Source: Pyronema omphalodes
Lineage: Eukaryota > Ascomycota > Pezizomycetes > Pezizales > Pyronemataceae
NCBI GenBank assembly: GCA_024516155.1
Contig: JAJJXM010000082.1
Location: forward strand, 62,001-126,000
Length of the DNA: 64,000 nucleotides
Reading direction: 5' to 3'
Positions 1 through 13,003 of this stretch are shown here, in pieces (position 1 is the stretch's first letter; the number at the start of each line of letters is the position of its first letter). A program made the position numbers and the translations under genes. A model generated the notes under the pieces. That model worked only from the letters and a program-made list of their open reading frames with translations. It made no database searches and was not told where the DNA came from.

Positions 1-3000
1 TTGAAATGTGGTCGCAGTACAGGCAGGATGCAGAGTGAAATTTACATGTGTCCACTACCTTTCTGGTCATAGTCATGGTTAATTAGTTATGATCTTCGTG
101 ATCTTCATGGATTCCCTGGGTCCCCTGGGACTCCCTGGCTTCCCCGGGCTTCGGACCGGCTCGAAGCATGACGCTTGTATGCATATACGTATCTATGTGC
201 AGGTAGAAAAGGGTATTCATTAAAGCCTCAGAGGCAAAAGCATTATATTTCCAGAGTATAGAACTTTGCGTTCGAATTTTCCGGGACTGATGAAAGCTCA
301 ACAATTTTTTTTTCTCAATGTACGTACTATGAAAATCGATTAGACAATCTGTGGTACGATACAACGATCGATGAAAATTTCTATCCGTATAAACGTGCTA
401 AATATTGATATAAGTAAGTAATATGTATAAAGAAACCTACTATCTATGATCGGTCTACCATGACCCCCGGCTGGCACCGGTGATCATCATCGCCATCGGC
501 AACAGCAGCAAATATTCGTCATCTTGCATCTTGTATCTTGCATTTTGCAGCTGGAGTATCAGGGCGGAAAGAACAGAAATAGAAAATAGGAAATAGAAGA
601 AAATATCTTCAGTTAAGAGAGATATACAGCTTGACGATAACGTAACTTTGATTTATCCAGCCCCACGTCTGCCTCCCTGGATTTGAGTTATGTATAAGAA
701 CCGGAAAAGTCTTACATATATTCAAGAAAAGAAAATAAGTAAAAAATAGAAAAAAAGAATAACAAATAAAAAAAACATAAAAATAAAAATAAACCCGCAT
801 CGAAATCAACCTATACATCACCCTTTCCCAGTATACTCATAAACAAACCTATAACTCCAGGATATATTTCCGAATATATCCATATCCATATCCATATCGA
901 GGACTGCATATCTATTTATATACCCATCTATTTCCCACACCGATTCCCCCCTCTTCCTCTCCCATCTTAGGCGTCATTCACCTTCCTTCTCCTCCCTTTA
1001 AGTCTCTTTCTTTCATTTCATACACAGGAGAAAATTATCCATGGATCATGGGTGAATATTATCTAACGGTAAGGCATGGATCATAAGGAGTATGGATTAT
1101 ACATCAATCTACAGTTGCTCCAAAACAGAAAAGAAAAAAACAAGAAAAACAGTTCTGATTATGTTATATGTACCTGAGTACAATGATTTAATATCTGTTG
1201 TACCTGTATCCATAAATAGTACATACATAACGATCCGCAGGATTTGAGAGACCGAGGTCCAGTTATAATCCATCAAGGGAGCGGAGGTATTATAATCAGT
1301 ATTTATGTTTATACTGGTACATATAATTCGTGAGGTGGTTAATTACTTGGATATAGCATGAATGAGGTTTAAATAATGAACGTCAGATGGACACTAGAAA
1401 ATCAGAAGAAATGTTTTCCATGGTTCAAACGCGGGAGAAATAATTACCGTACATTCCCAAAAGCCTGATTGTATCAATCTAGGTCTACTCACAAAGTATA
1501 TAAGACCTCAAGAAATATATACCACAGTGTTATTTCGGGATTACAGAATATGCCTTATAGCTTTTGCTGCAGCGGTTCGACATTGTGATTCGGAGGTGTG
1601 TGTTACAGATCCTCATTAGGTACGGACGCTCGGTGTTACCTTGGTCAGTGCACGGGCCAACCATGTTTCACCATTCTGCGGCAAAAAAATAAATACATAG
1701 TGATTAGGGTATGGCTTAGAAGAACCTGGTGATCATGACAGGTTGTTTGCAGGGTTGGTATGTATGAACTCAATTTAGGATATGCACTGTAAGCTCATGG
1801 GTTATCACGCATCGTACATTTTGCACCGAAACCATTCCATGCTGCAATATGGATTTCTGGTTGACTATGTGTCTTACTTATTTTCAAAAAATCCTGGTTA
1901 TGTCGAATTGCTAATCATTCCCATGTCTTTACTATGGACACACTCTCAAAAGGGTATAATAAATGCTGGATGTATGTAGCAAAGCGGCAAAAGAATTCAC
2001 GGCACGTATGTACCACTACTTACTGTATACCATGCAAATGTAGCTTTGCGAGCTCTGCAGGCTTTGTGCTTCACATCACGCTCACCATACAAATTGCGGG
2101 GGGTTCGGACAGCCAATCTCCCTGCATATCTGGTAAAGTAGAATCGGTTAGACAGTGGTTTTTCCCTGGTATGGTACTTGTGATCTGCAGGACAGTTATC
2201 GGTACGCTACTGATGGCCCCAAACCATAGCCGTACTTGCCCCGGTTATTGTGGTTTCACAGACGCTGGGGTCAATGAGGACGTAGGCTAGAGGTGAGGTC
2301 CAGAGTCAAACTCTGGAATCCTTTTGTCCGGCCGCGCCGTTGGGGTACAACAGATACAGCGTTACCAGGTAGTGCCGAAAAAATTGGTTTTTCAGTGCTG
2401 ATACTAGACTAGCCTTCTGGTCAACAACCTGGGTTGTAAACAGGTATTCATCTAGTGCGGTTCCGTTTTTCCGGGTTTCTCGGCGTCACTGCGCAAAGCT
2501 TGGAGCTTTTGAATTTCGTAAGTGGCAGGTGATTTTGCTCGGTATATCAACTCGGTCCGGCAATATCTCGGAGCGGAATCCTCGTAAGGAAGCATACAAG
2601 GAGTACTCTGATAACTTCGCATGCCCCTGGGGCACCGAAGGTGCATCCTATACCCCTATTACTTATTTAGTAATAGGTTCATTGGATCTACCGCTGTTTT
2701 GTCTTGTGTTTTACCGCTCTTTTACCATATCGGCAAGTTGCCATTGCTACCAATGACGTGCACGAGTAGCAATCAATTCACTCATGGCAGCGCATACATG
2801 ATATCCAGGCCTGGGGAGCTACGTATCGTCGATACGCAACCAGCGATGTCGTTCGAGATCTGAGGGGAAAATGCCACCAAGGTGCTCCTATGGGGTATTT
2901 GATAAACGCAAAATCGGAGCCGGCCAATGTATCTTTATAGCTGCTGCCGGTTGTGAACGAACCACGATTTCACACAGCGAAAATCTTCCTCCTTCGAGCA

Positions 3001-6000
3001 AACGGAAGTAGCGAGATACAGTGGGGTCGATCCTGTTGGGGTAATCTCACCTCGCTAGCGGTGGACGAAAGAAAGATGCAGTATATACGTATCTGTACAG
3101 CTTTCTACATCCACAGTTGTAGCTCCAATAAGAATTGCTCTATAGTGATCCCAATATTAGTTTGTCTGTATGTATGTATCTCCTTTGATCAAGCATGGAT
3201 GAAAACTGGCACGAGTTTCTGGTTCAGCATTTCCGGACTTGAGAGGGAGCTTGACCTGGTAACTGAGAACTAACCCCGCCGAATGCTTCATCATGAGTCT
3301 AGACACGGAATGTGCCAGCGAAATGTTGTTGCCAGCTAATGATTCCCTCTGGGGTGAGGCCACATGCCAATTCCAGGCACCGTTTCAGTGTCTCATCGGC
3401 AGCTGCTTTTCTTAACCAAAGATCCGTAGTATACAACCTGGTCCATGCATGTCTGGATCTCCGATCTGGAAATGAGCCATATCTTTGCTAGCCGTAGGAC
3501 TCTCGTTCGGGGGAGCCTGAGCCCGGGAAAGAAAGTAAACTAGGCACTGGACGCACGCTGGTCTTTCTCGGCACAAAACTAAGCTCCGGTATTAATCGAC
3601 GAGGCAAGCCGTCCTGTAGGACAAACTGCTTTTGGTAGTCAAGTCCCACGGATATTGATTTTTCTCTCCACAAGATCGAATGAACAGCTGTCCTTGTCAC
3701 CCGGCACATAGGGTTATGCACGGGCTGTTCCGCATGCCACCCCTCTTCCTGGTAATAGCTGTATCTGGGCGTCGACAACGGAGGTTTTTCTCGGCTTTGT
3801 TGGCCAACTAGTGTATGTAGTGAAAAGTAAGTTATTCAGAGGGTGCACGGATCGCATATTCGGTCATCTAGGTGGCATCCAGGGTCGATAGAGTGTTGAG
3901 CAACATAAACGTCGACGGACTAGAGGTCTCTGGAGCATAGTAGGAACAACCGTACAACGGCTTAGAACACACTCTAAATAGTGCCGTACTAACCGTAAGC
4001 CCTAAGAACATCATCAACCAGGATCACAAGAATATCATGTCACCGCTAAGGCCTTCGGATGTTACCAAAGACGGCCGGTAGGGGCATGATTTTTCGAAAG
4101 CAACCCCTCAGCTCCAGATCTCGGTCTTTACTCCGCCGGCCTGACAACTACCCCATCCGATCTGCGCGCCGTTCTATCGGTGAATTTTGAAAGGAAGTCT
4201 TGTGGTGCTAAGGGCGTTTAGAGGAGCATTCGCATAAAACAGGCGAGAGATGTGCACATATCAGATTGTACCGTAAAATCTGATGTATCGAAATATGTAG
4301 CCTTAACAGGCACAAAAAATGTTATGGCCGGTTTGCCGTCTTGGAAGCCGGAAACGGAGACATATTCAAAGGAGTTTTGAGGACCCATAACTCACCGTAA
4401 AAAGGTGGGACAGCGGTCTAGCCATTGAGAACCACGTTGAGTTTCAGGGGCAGTTCATCCAGGATGCGGTACCGTCTCGGCAGTCTCCCCACAAATGCAC
4501 GTTACCACCGGTGTATCAGCATCACGGCACGTCACAACATGTGTGTTACCCGGTTGTATAAGTGTAGGACATTGAAACCTTTTTTCACGAGGTTGAGCAT
4601 GTTATTAAGGCAAGGGAAGGTTGTAGGAAAGGCTCGGATGTGAAATTACACGATCATTTTTGCTCCTCTAAAAGTGCCGGTGCAAAGGACGCCGCCGGTG
4701 AGATGCCGGGTACTGGTTTAGAATGTGGAGACCGCCGAAGATAATAAATTCCACGCTGATATCCGACCTGGTTTTCATTCGCTCGGTCTTGTGGCCTAGC
4801 TTGAAATTTTTCGATACACAAAGCATATACAGGCCGGGGATACCTGCTTGCTTACATGCGTAGGCCTTCTTGTTGCACGCTGATAGTTGCCGTGGCTGTT
4901 GCTCTGTTGGATGTTGTACGGGGACATGCTCATGAATTTCGACAATTTGCCCAGCCTTACTCAGTAGGCTAACGATTTTAGCAGGTCCCTGGAAGAAAAA
5001 AGAAAACAGATGCCGAGGGATAATGGTTTCCATGGAGAATCCTTGTCGAGCGGAAGTAAAGTGTGTGATGCTAACAACAGCGGCTTCACCCACGCCACCA
5101 TCATCACCGAAAACGTGGATGTGACTCAAGGCAGGTTCGACCGTTTCGAGTGATACAGTTGAGCGTATATGCGATGGAGACTGATCGCCAGTACCCGAAC
5201 CCTCTACCAAGGGACAGAAAAGAGGGTATGCAAAAGCAATGATGAATGCTCGAAGTGAAGCCGAGCAGAAAGCGGGGAATGTGCGAGACAGACGAGGGGT
5301 GTGAGGGTGGGGTGTATGAGAGGAGGGAGGGTGTCGGGATCGGGGTCGGGGTTGGGGTCGGCTCAGGGTGGGGGGAACAGAGTAGGGTGACCTGGGATAT
5401 CGAATATGGAATGGTCTGTGGGATGGAGGACGAGGGTGGAGGATAGAGTGGGATGGTCTGTGGGATGGAGGATGGGGGGGATGGAAGATAGAGTAGGATG
5501 GGCTGTGCTGGGCTGGTGGTTGCTATGTAGACGGCTTGCTAGACGGGCTTGTTAGGCGGACGGCCCTATGCACTAGGCAACTAACTCTAAGGCGTTGCTG
5601 TGCTTGTCGCTGGGAAAGCAGAAATTTTTCATGGATGAAACTGTAGTACTTTTGCAAGTGGATGGATGATGCGTATGGTCCGTTCTCTCGTTCTCTCGTT
5701 CGTTCGTTCGCTCACTCGCAAGTCTTTTCTTTTCAAAAAGCAAAATTGACCACCGCGACTCATTTTTTTTTTTCTTCTTTCTTTTCCTTAAGAAAAAAAA
5801 AAGAAATATGTGACCAACGGCTGCTGTCGTCTCGAAGCGTGTGCCAGGATTTGACGATGCGCATGCAGCAAATCTGCACGAAAGTTAGCGTACCGGAGGT
5901 TTAGCCGTTCTACCTGGTTCACACTTCTGTTGCTTGCGCCGCAATGCACCAGGGCACCCTACCCACGGCCAGCATTTTCAAGCTAAGAGTGGCCTATCAG

Positions 6001-6764
6001 CAGGCGTGGCGTGGGACCTCGCACAACAAGGCAGGTTGGATGCTTTAAAAGAGACCACCAATTGATGAGATGTGTCATTAGAGGCGTCGTGCTGGGGAAA
6101 AAGATGGCATAAAATGACGAATTGGCGGTGATGCTCTGCTGGCATTCGATAGACATCATCAATTGCATTTTCGTAGGCAAAACAACTGCACAAGTCCAAT
6201 TGCCTATCGCCCATCCAGCTACAGTTAATAGTTAACAGCTCAGCAGAAAAGAAAAAAAATCAAATTTGGGTCTTTTCGTGTCCATGGATCCACTTCAGAG
6301 TTGCAGAATGATGGACATGCATCATATAGTATGATGATGTGATGTGATGTGATGTGATGCGCTCTGATCATGTCCGTGACCCCCGAGCGAGCGAAGAACA
6401 GAGTGGACAAGGAAAGGATCTGGCTTTGCAGGTGATCTCCATACCCACATTCCCATCCCGCCGCTCCTGCCCCTCTCTGTCTTGTCTCTCTTTCTCTCTC
6501 GCACTCGCATCTCTTTGGCTTCTCGCAAAAGATGAAAAAAAGAAAAAAAAAAAAAAGCCAGCAACGGCAGTCCACTATGGTTAACCCGGTTTCCGGCCTT
6601 ACCATGTAATGAAACGGTAGCATCCACTACAACTTGCATCCACAACCACTGCATCCAGCAATGAATACATAGCCGTTGGACTTTTTCGATACTAAACTGT
6701 GATCTAGATCACCGGCGTCTGTTCAGGTGTTATTTAATGCTCCTTCTGCCTATCCAGGTGTTTA
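1..6764. other. Gene-free region, left flank
   Basis: I see no supportable gene here. Open frames are short (the longest is 180 codons, at 4668-5210 minus), lack domain-like composition and do not join into longer frames through plausible introns. Positions 700-820 are A-rich. The stretch at about 2,000-5,200 is less A/T-rich than its flanks and could be an old, heavily mutated element or gene relic, but I can recognise no protein family in it. Positions 5,290-5,500 are strongly G-rich on the plus strand, and 5,680-5,810 hold short TTCG and CTCGTT runs followed by T and A tracts. Confidence 0.6.
6331..6360. repeat. GATGT microsatellite
   Basis: A short run of the 5-bp unit GATGT (about four to five copies) with GAT-rich edges, in non-coding sequence. 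Confidence 0.7.
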
Positions 6765-6940
6765 TGACCTCCCATCTGTACATATTGTTTTTGAACTGGA
6801 CATTTTATTATTCTGACCTCCTGCCTATATTTGTGTTAACTTGGACATTTCTTCTGACCTCCCGTCTATAGTTGTTTTTGACCTGGAAATTTCTTCTGAC
6901 CTCCCATCTGGAGTTATTATTTGTTGACCTGGTCATTTCC
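6765..6940 (+). repeat. Degenerate tandem repeat, four units of 41-49 bp
   Basis: Four successive blocks each begin with TGACCTCCcatct-like sequence and end with a ctggacattt-like segment. Unit starts are near 6765, 6814, 6855 and 6897. Units differ by substitutions and small indels, so the array is old. It lies in non-coding DNA and carries no coding signature. Confidence 0.7.
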
Positions 6941-9789
6941 GTGCCACTTCCTGCCCACCCACCTTTCAATCCCAGCCCCCCCAAACATTGTTTATCCGTT
7001 GCTTCTCAACCGTTGGTACCAGATGCTCTACCGATGACAGATGAACAGCCGTGGGTATGGGTGTCTTTCTATGCGTATCATCTAAGGCAGTGGTGATGTG
7101 ATGTTGATGATGGTTGGTGTGGCGTGGGAGGGAACTTTAATTGTCTCACCTCTGTCGCAATCGCTACCGCTGCATCTCCCGCCCATAGCTAAACTATTCC
7201 CCGTACATGCACCCCTACCCTTGATCGACCGTGGAAAAAAAATTGGATCCCCTGTACAGCGGCGTTCTTCTTTCGGTTCTCTTCTGGCAAAACGGGTTTA
7301 CTTCAATCTGAATCTGGCTCTTGATGCTTGACCCACCAAGACGGAGTTGGATGTCCTTCGGATCATGCTTCCCACTGCCGTCCATCCTACGAATGTTGTG
7401 TCAACTGCCCTTCTGATGACAATATCCGTCATCTGTATGCTCTTCATGATCGATGCGGAGAGTGCAAAGGCAATGTTAAGAATTAATGCCTTTGCAACCC
7501 GCATCTCCCATGGTGATCCGGCCAAAAACGAAAGTGCACGGAAGCCGGCAGATGAACACACACAAAAGAGACCCACCTTAATCCAACTCCACTCAATGTG
7601 ATCCTGCTGTGTTTCCAAAGGGTCGGGAAGCCCACCAGAGTGAAGAGAGGGAGTGTTACAGAACGATAAGAGGCAGAATGGGTGTGACAGAAGCATATTG
7701 GGTCTATGTGTGCGGTGATGGTCCTGTGAGTGTGTGTACTGAATTTATTCTGCCAGTCTATGTACTAATAATCAATCCACTGATTTCCGCCTACCAGTAG
7801 CCGTCAGCACCATCATGGTCTTTCTTCTTTGCCTCTGATACAACGGCCAATGGATATATCCTCAATCAAAATCCCATGGTAAATCAATCAATCAATCCAT
7901 CTAATCCCTCCAATTCATCCTAGTAGCCAACATCCAAGAAATCCAATCCAATCCTTTGTAAAGCTATGTACACCAACCGTAAAGAAGGCAACAGTCCACT
8001 AAACCCCAACATCACAGCATCCCCCATCACAAAGCTGTGTTTTTTCAACCAGCGAGTCCGGATTCTGCAGACAACGATCTTACGCCTTATTCACCCCCCC
8101 CTCCCCCCCATTTATCCCTTTTGGGCGCAAACCCCGCCGCCCCTGTTTCCTGGCCTTCTTTGCCGTGTTGACATGACACTTGCTAGTCTAGTGGGCTAAA
8201 TAATGGGCTCTTTTCGAATACCTGGTCGTGCTCTGTTTCTGGTGCCGTTCGGTTCATTCCTGTTCGGCCTTCGTGGAAACGCCTCCGTAGTTGGCATAAG
8301 CACCGTCGATGCCGTAGTATGTAGGATGATCTCTGGGCCATGGGGATAGCTGTGCCATAGTAGGATGGTCTCTGGGCCATGGGGATGGCGGTTCCATAGT
8401 AGTATGATCTCTGGGCCGTGGGGATAGCTGTGCCATAGTAGTATGATCTCTGGTCCATCGTGACTGCTATGCTGTAGATGAGCCACCGCAATACCCAAGA
8501 TTGGGCGTAGAATTCAAGCCAGAAAGATCACCGGCGTCGTCCATCACAATTCTTCTCCTCTCAAAACCGCAAACAATAATCCGACCGCCCTAGACGCCTA
8601 CCATCCGCTGCTACTCTACTACAGTGAAATCAGCTAAACCCGTTCATCGCTACGCTGCCTTTTGACCTACTGACCCAGCTAGTTCGTACATGGGCTTTGC
8701 ATTGTCGACCGTCGATAGACTAACCCTACCCACCTTGTCCCCTCCTTCATGGTACTCTTTCCTCGCACCTACATAACCGCACCTTTTATCTACTACCATC
8801 AACCACAGCCCACGGCACAACTACCGCCAGCACTGCCGTCCTGTGCCTCGCTGCCGTTCCAGTCGTTCACAGCAAACGAAGCCAACGCTTTTCTTTCTTT
8901 CAACCTTCCGGCAGTCTGCACAATTCGAATTCCGGAATTCTAGCGGCCTCGTCGAGTCCAGTGCAAGTGCAAGCCATTTACTTTTCGGTGTTCACAACTT
9001 CAGTTTCACGCTACCGCCAGACGTCCTGACGTTGCAACCTTCAACTTCCGGCAAACTTTCCACTCGCTTGGCACCCGCGCTCTGACTTGACGTGAATCGT
9101 TCCCGGGCGCGACCAATACAAGGACGGAAGACAAGAGTTCTAGGGAAATTACTTCCTTAAGAGCTTTATCAAACTCGGTTGGGGAGGCTGTGTGGTTATT
9201 GTTGACTTCAGTCCGTCACACTCGTCACCGACGTGTAGTTGCGAAACAAGAAGCGGGGAGATATTTTCCATAGGCGGTTTTGTCAAACCTGTTCCCACAG
9301 ATTCCACTGAATTGAACAGAGCGACCTGGAACAATCGGACGAGCGGGGGACATCGCGTATTGGTATTCAGTTCAGTCTAGTATATACATGGACAGAGTGT
9401 GGGATTTGAAGCTCTACTCTAATCTTTGACAACCGAGAAACGAAACCAAACAGAATCTGGAGGGTGCCTGCGGGATATCCGACATAGTAGCCATCGGTAG
9501 AAAATATTTTAGCGCTTACAGCCACCGCTTCAGTGCATCTAGGGAGCATTTTGATTGCTTTTCATATTGTGGACAGCAGGATTTTGTGGCACATACCCGG
9601 TTTCTAGTACCACCGCCTCGCCAGAGCAAACGACGCCCCGCAACGACTGCAAGCCGTTCGGAGGATCATCTGGTGTCGGCCTTCCCATATTAAATTATTT
9701 AGCTGCAACATATAAATTCCATTTCTTTAACATAACGAACACCTAAGGGTGGGCAATGGTAGTATTGATGAACTCCCACACATTCGTTG
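6941..9789. other. Intergenic, upstream of vosA
   Basis: No gene was recognised. The region carries a 39-bp tandem repeat (8319-8474, listed separately), a C-rich run near 8,090-8,120, and a pyrimidine-rich segment at about 8,700-9,090 that looks like a fungal promoter or long 5' leader. Velvet-family genes often have long leaders, so the last kilobase may be transcribed as vosA 5' UTR; that is inference. Confidence 0.5.
8319..8474. repeat. 39-bp tandem repeat, four copies
   Basis: Copies start at 8319, 8358, 8397 and 8436, each exactly 39 bp apart. They share the core tctctgggccatggggat and differ at a few positions; the fourth is the most diverged. Because 39 is a multiple of three and the unit lacks stops on the minus strand, several minus-strand frames stay open for 60-102 codons and give Tyr/Gly/Pro-rich repeats of 13 residues. 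No splice-compatible flanking exon was found, so coding status is unproven. Confidence 0.85.
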
Positions 9790-11698
9790 ATGCTTCCTCA
9801 AGAGTGGGTGGACGGGTACGAAGGTAGGGATCTCTGACGTCTTACCTCAGGGCTCAAGCTGACAGAAAATAGCGAGGACTATGAACTCCACATCCGTCAA
9901 GGCCCGGAAAGGGCCCGGGTTGCCGGTGTCAAAGAGAAAGGTTGGTAGACTCTACAGTCAACCTTGGCTTTGGTGTACGATTGCTGAAAAAGTAGCCAGA
10001 TCGTAAACCCGTCGACCCTCCTCCAATAATCCAACTAAAGATCCGCGATGATTCGGATCCTGCACAGTAAGTTCCATTTCCGTCTTCGACTAGAGCATCT
10101 ATCTAACTTTGGAAAAGAAACTATCTTCAAAGCCCGTACTATTTCATGTGCACGAATTTGTACAGCGCGACTCACGATCAGCCTTCACTCATTCCGCCTC
10201 ATCAAGCATTAGCAGGAACGCTAGTTTCTTCTTTGCATAGGCTTAAGGACATTGACAACAGTGGTTAGTAGGCAATTTAGTTTGCAGTATGTGAGTATGT
10301 CACTAACTGCTGCAGATGGGGGATTCTTCGTTTTCGGGGATCTATCCGTCAAGATTGAAGGAGAGTTTAGGTTGAAGTTTAGTCTCTTTGAGATGCTCAA
10401 GTAAGTTTGGCAACGCGATCCTGTGTTTAGCTCCATTCTAAATCGAGTGACAGGAACGAAGTAATCCATATTAAATCTATCACCTCAGAGCCTTTCACTG
10501 GTATGTGATTCAGCGTGTGGGAAAGTAGGAACATGGTAACTAACTATCCTAGTGTACGCTGCCAAAAACTTTCCTGGCATGTCTGAATCCACCTTCCTCT
10601 CGCGATCATTTGGCGACCAAGGCGTACGGTTACGAATCAGAAAAGAGCCAAGGACGTTACTGTAAGTGCTACCTTGAATCCAGTGATCATCAAATGGTTG
10701 ATGACTTATTCTTCAGTAGGAAGAGACCTCAACCCCGACCCGAAGAATATCCTCGGCCATACATGCAATTGGCACCCGACCCAAGGATGCCCCAGTATCC
10801 CCCTCAATCCGGAGGGTATCTTTCCCATCCTAGTCATGACTATGGGCCTCAATACCCAGAAAATGGGAAGAGACAGCGAACAGATAGCATCGTCAGCCCC
10901 CGAAATTCCATCGATGCTCGGGCTCCAGAACATCACCAGTATATCCCCCGGGCTAGCTACGATCAGCACCCACCTCCTCCGCCACCGCAGCAATACCAGC
11001 AGTACCAGCCATCATCTCAGCCCCCATATCAGTATGGCCACTATCAGTCAGCACCTCCGCCACCGCAGCCCTCGTACTCTGCGCACCCCGCACATTCTGC
11101 ACCACCCCCGCCCCCACCAGTTCATTCCTCTATTCCGGATTATAGTCAATACAGACCACCTCCGCAAAACACACAACCCCCCCATCATCACTCAGCTGCT
11201 CCATCGACGTACTCACCTCGGCCACAGCAGTACCCGCAGCAGCGGTCACCTTTACCCCCGACACAACCGCCGCAACCGCCGAGTCAGTACAATAGATACG
11301 CACCTCCTCCGCCGCAGTCTCATCAACTTTCTCATGGGTCAAATCCTCCAGGACCTCCAGTGCCACGGTTAAATTCGCCGATTCACTCTAATCCTGCGAG
11401 AGGCCCTCCTCTTCCAGTATCTCTAAGACCACCACATGCCCCGTCTCCACTTGGGGTAAGCGGTCCACCTGGTTCTTCCTTAATTTCTGGCATGCCGCCA
11501 CCAACGTTGGATCCACCGCAGCCTGGTTCGATATTCAACCTACCACCGCTGCAACTTCCTCCAATGAATTCTGGAACGCAAGGAATGCACAAAGGTCCAC
11601 ATCACACTATGCCACCAATGTTGACCCAGCCAAACAAGTACGGGCCACCTACTTCGTTTGACTCGGCAGCACAGCAACAGCAGCAGTCATCTGCTTAG
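9790..11698 (+). CDS. vosA: VosA-type velvet-domain developmental regulator
   Basis: Velvet-family DNA-binding regulator. VosA controls spore maturation, trehalose-linked viability and repression of asexual development in the nucleus, often as a dimer with VelB. Eight exons were deduced: 9790-9823, 9866-9940, 10000-10066, 10118-10263, 10316-10400, 10454-10500, 10553-10661 and 10717-11698, giving 514 residues in one closed frame. Velvet blocks are [62 protein letters not shown] and [11 protein letters not shown] basic RKRPQPRP segment, a possible nuclear signal, follows the domain. Residues from about 200 onward are very rich in Pro, Gln, Tyr and Ser. The first exon and its 42-nt intron are the weakest part; the start could lie elsewhere upstream. 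VelC is the main alternative, but the N-terminal velvet domain and these motifs favour VosA. Confidence 0.88.
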
Positions 11699-13003
11699 TG
11701 TATTTTTAATCCTAAGATTCTTGCGGTGCCTTTGGCCTGCATGTATAGCGGAATAAAAATCCGCGTACTTTACGTGTGCCGCTAGTTTTCTTTTAATCAT
11801 GGGTTATGGGCAAAGTTTTTTCTTGTGGCATACTTACATTGCACTTTAGGCATCTATGCCTCTGTATATAGATGGGGATTTTTTTTTTTCTTTTTTTTTC
11901 TTTTTACTCTTTTGTCCTTTGGGATCGGCGCAGGTTACGACGGGATGTTACCAGTTTTTTTTTATCAACTTTAAAAAAATCATGAATAGGGAGGAAAAAT
12001 GGCGATTATGTAGGACGGGATGAGTATCTGCTTTTACCTTGAGCGTTTTGGGATTACTACTTTTGGTTGGGCGGTGCTGTGGTTGGGAGGTGGGTCGGTT
12101 TGGGTATCCAGGGAGGCATATGGAATGACAGTTTTGCATTTTCTTTTTGTTTATTTTTCTTTATTTTTCTTCATGTTGTGTTTGTTTTGTCACGATTCAT
12201 TTATTGTGGGGGGAGGACATGAGGGTTCGGCGCCAGGTTAAGATAGCCAAATTGGCTAGGACTTTTCTTCCTTGAGTGTAGAATAAGTAGGGTTCGGAAG
12301 CAGTTCAGCCAATCTTTTCCCCAGGCGATTGAAGCAAATGTGATTGGCACGATCATCTGTGGGCAAGCGAAAGCGACAACAAATGATAGCAGTACAAGAA
12401 GGGAATTGCCGCCAAAAGTCCCTGGGTACGGGTGATGTGCGCTACACGTATCGGCACTTCCCCAGGCTTCTGCAGCTCGTGGGGAATGTTAATATTTTAT
12501 TTTTCTGTCCCACCCGACAGATTGCGTTGCCACCACCCTACATAGCATTTGCCGCTTCCTGACTCGCTATCAGAACACTTGCAAACGATGTAAATGGACA
12601 ATTCATTCCCTTCAAGACGTCTCGCTTGCCGCCGCTTGATCCTGGCTGCATCAATCTCACCATGGATAGGAATTTCCATTCTCCGGGCGGTTTCGATGGG
12701 GGCGGTTATACCACAGCCGGGTGAAAACAGCGTTCAGACACTCGTGATGTGGAATACGAGTACCTGAACATGGCCGGCGTTTACATGACACAGCAGGTAG
12801 ACATAGAGGTAGAGCAACATGCAAAACAACTGCCCAAACTGCTCTCCCACCCCCCATCCTCCATTCCACTCCACTTTGTCGTCGGAGCCCGTCCAAAAAG
12901 TGCACTTCCGAGCCGTCGTCGTCCAACAGCAACAAGCAAAACTTCCCAAATACTTCCAGCAATCAACAAATCGTAGTCATACGAATCCTGCAATCAGCCT
13001 GAC
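11699..13003. other. Intergenic, 3' of vosA to next gene
   Basis: No gene seen. T-rich runs at 11,880-11,910 and 12,130-12,190 fit the 3' UTR and terminator region of vosA. The rest is probably promoter and leader of the downstream plus-strand gene. Confidence 0.5.

Noticed and set aside
10674..11372. 232-codon plus-strand frame over vosA
   Set aside because: Frame-shifted shadow of the Pro/Gln-rich tail; it begins inside an intron.
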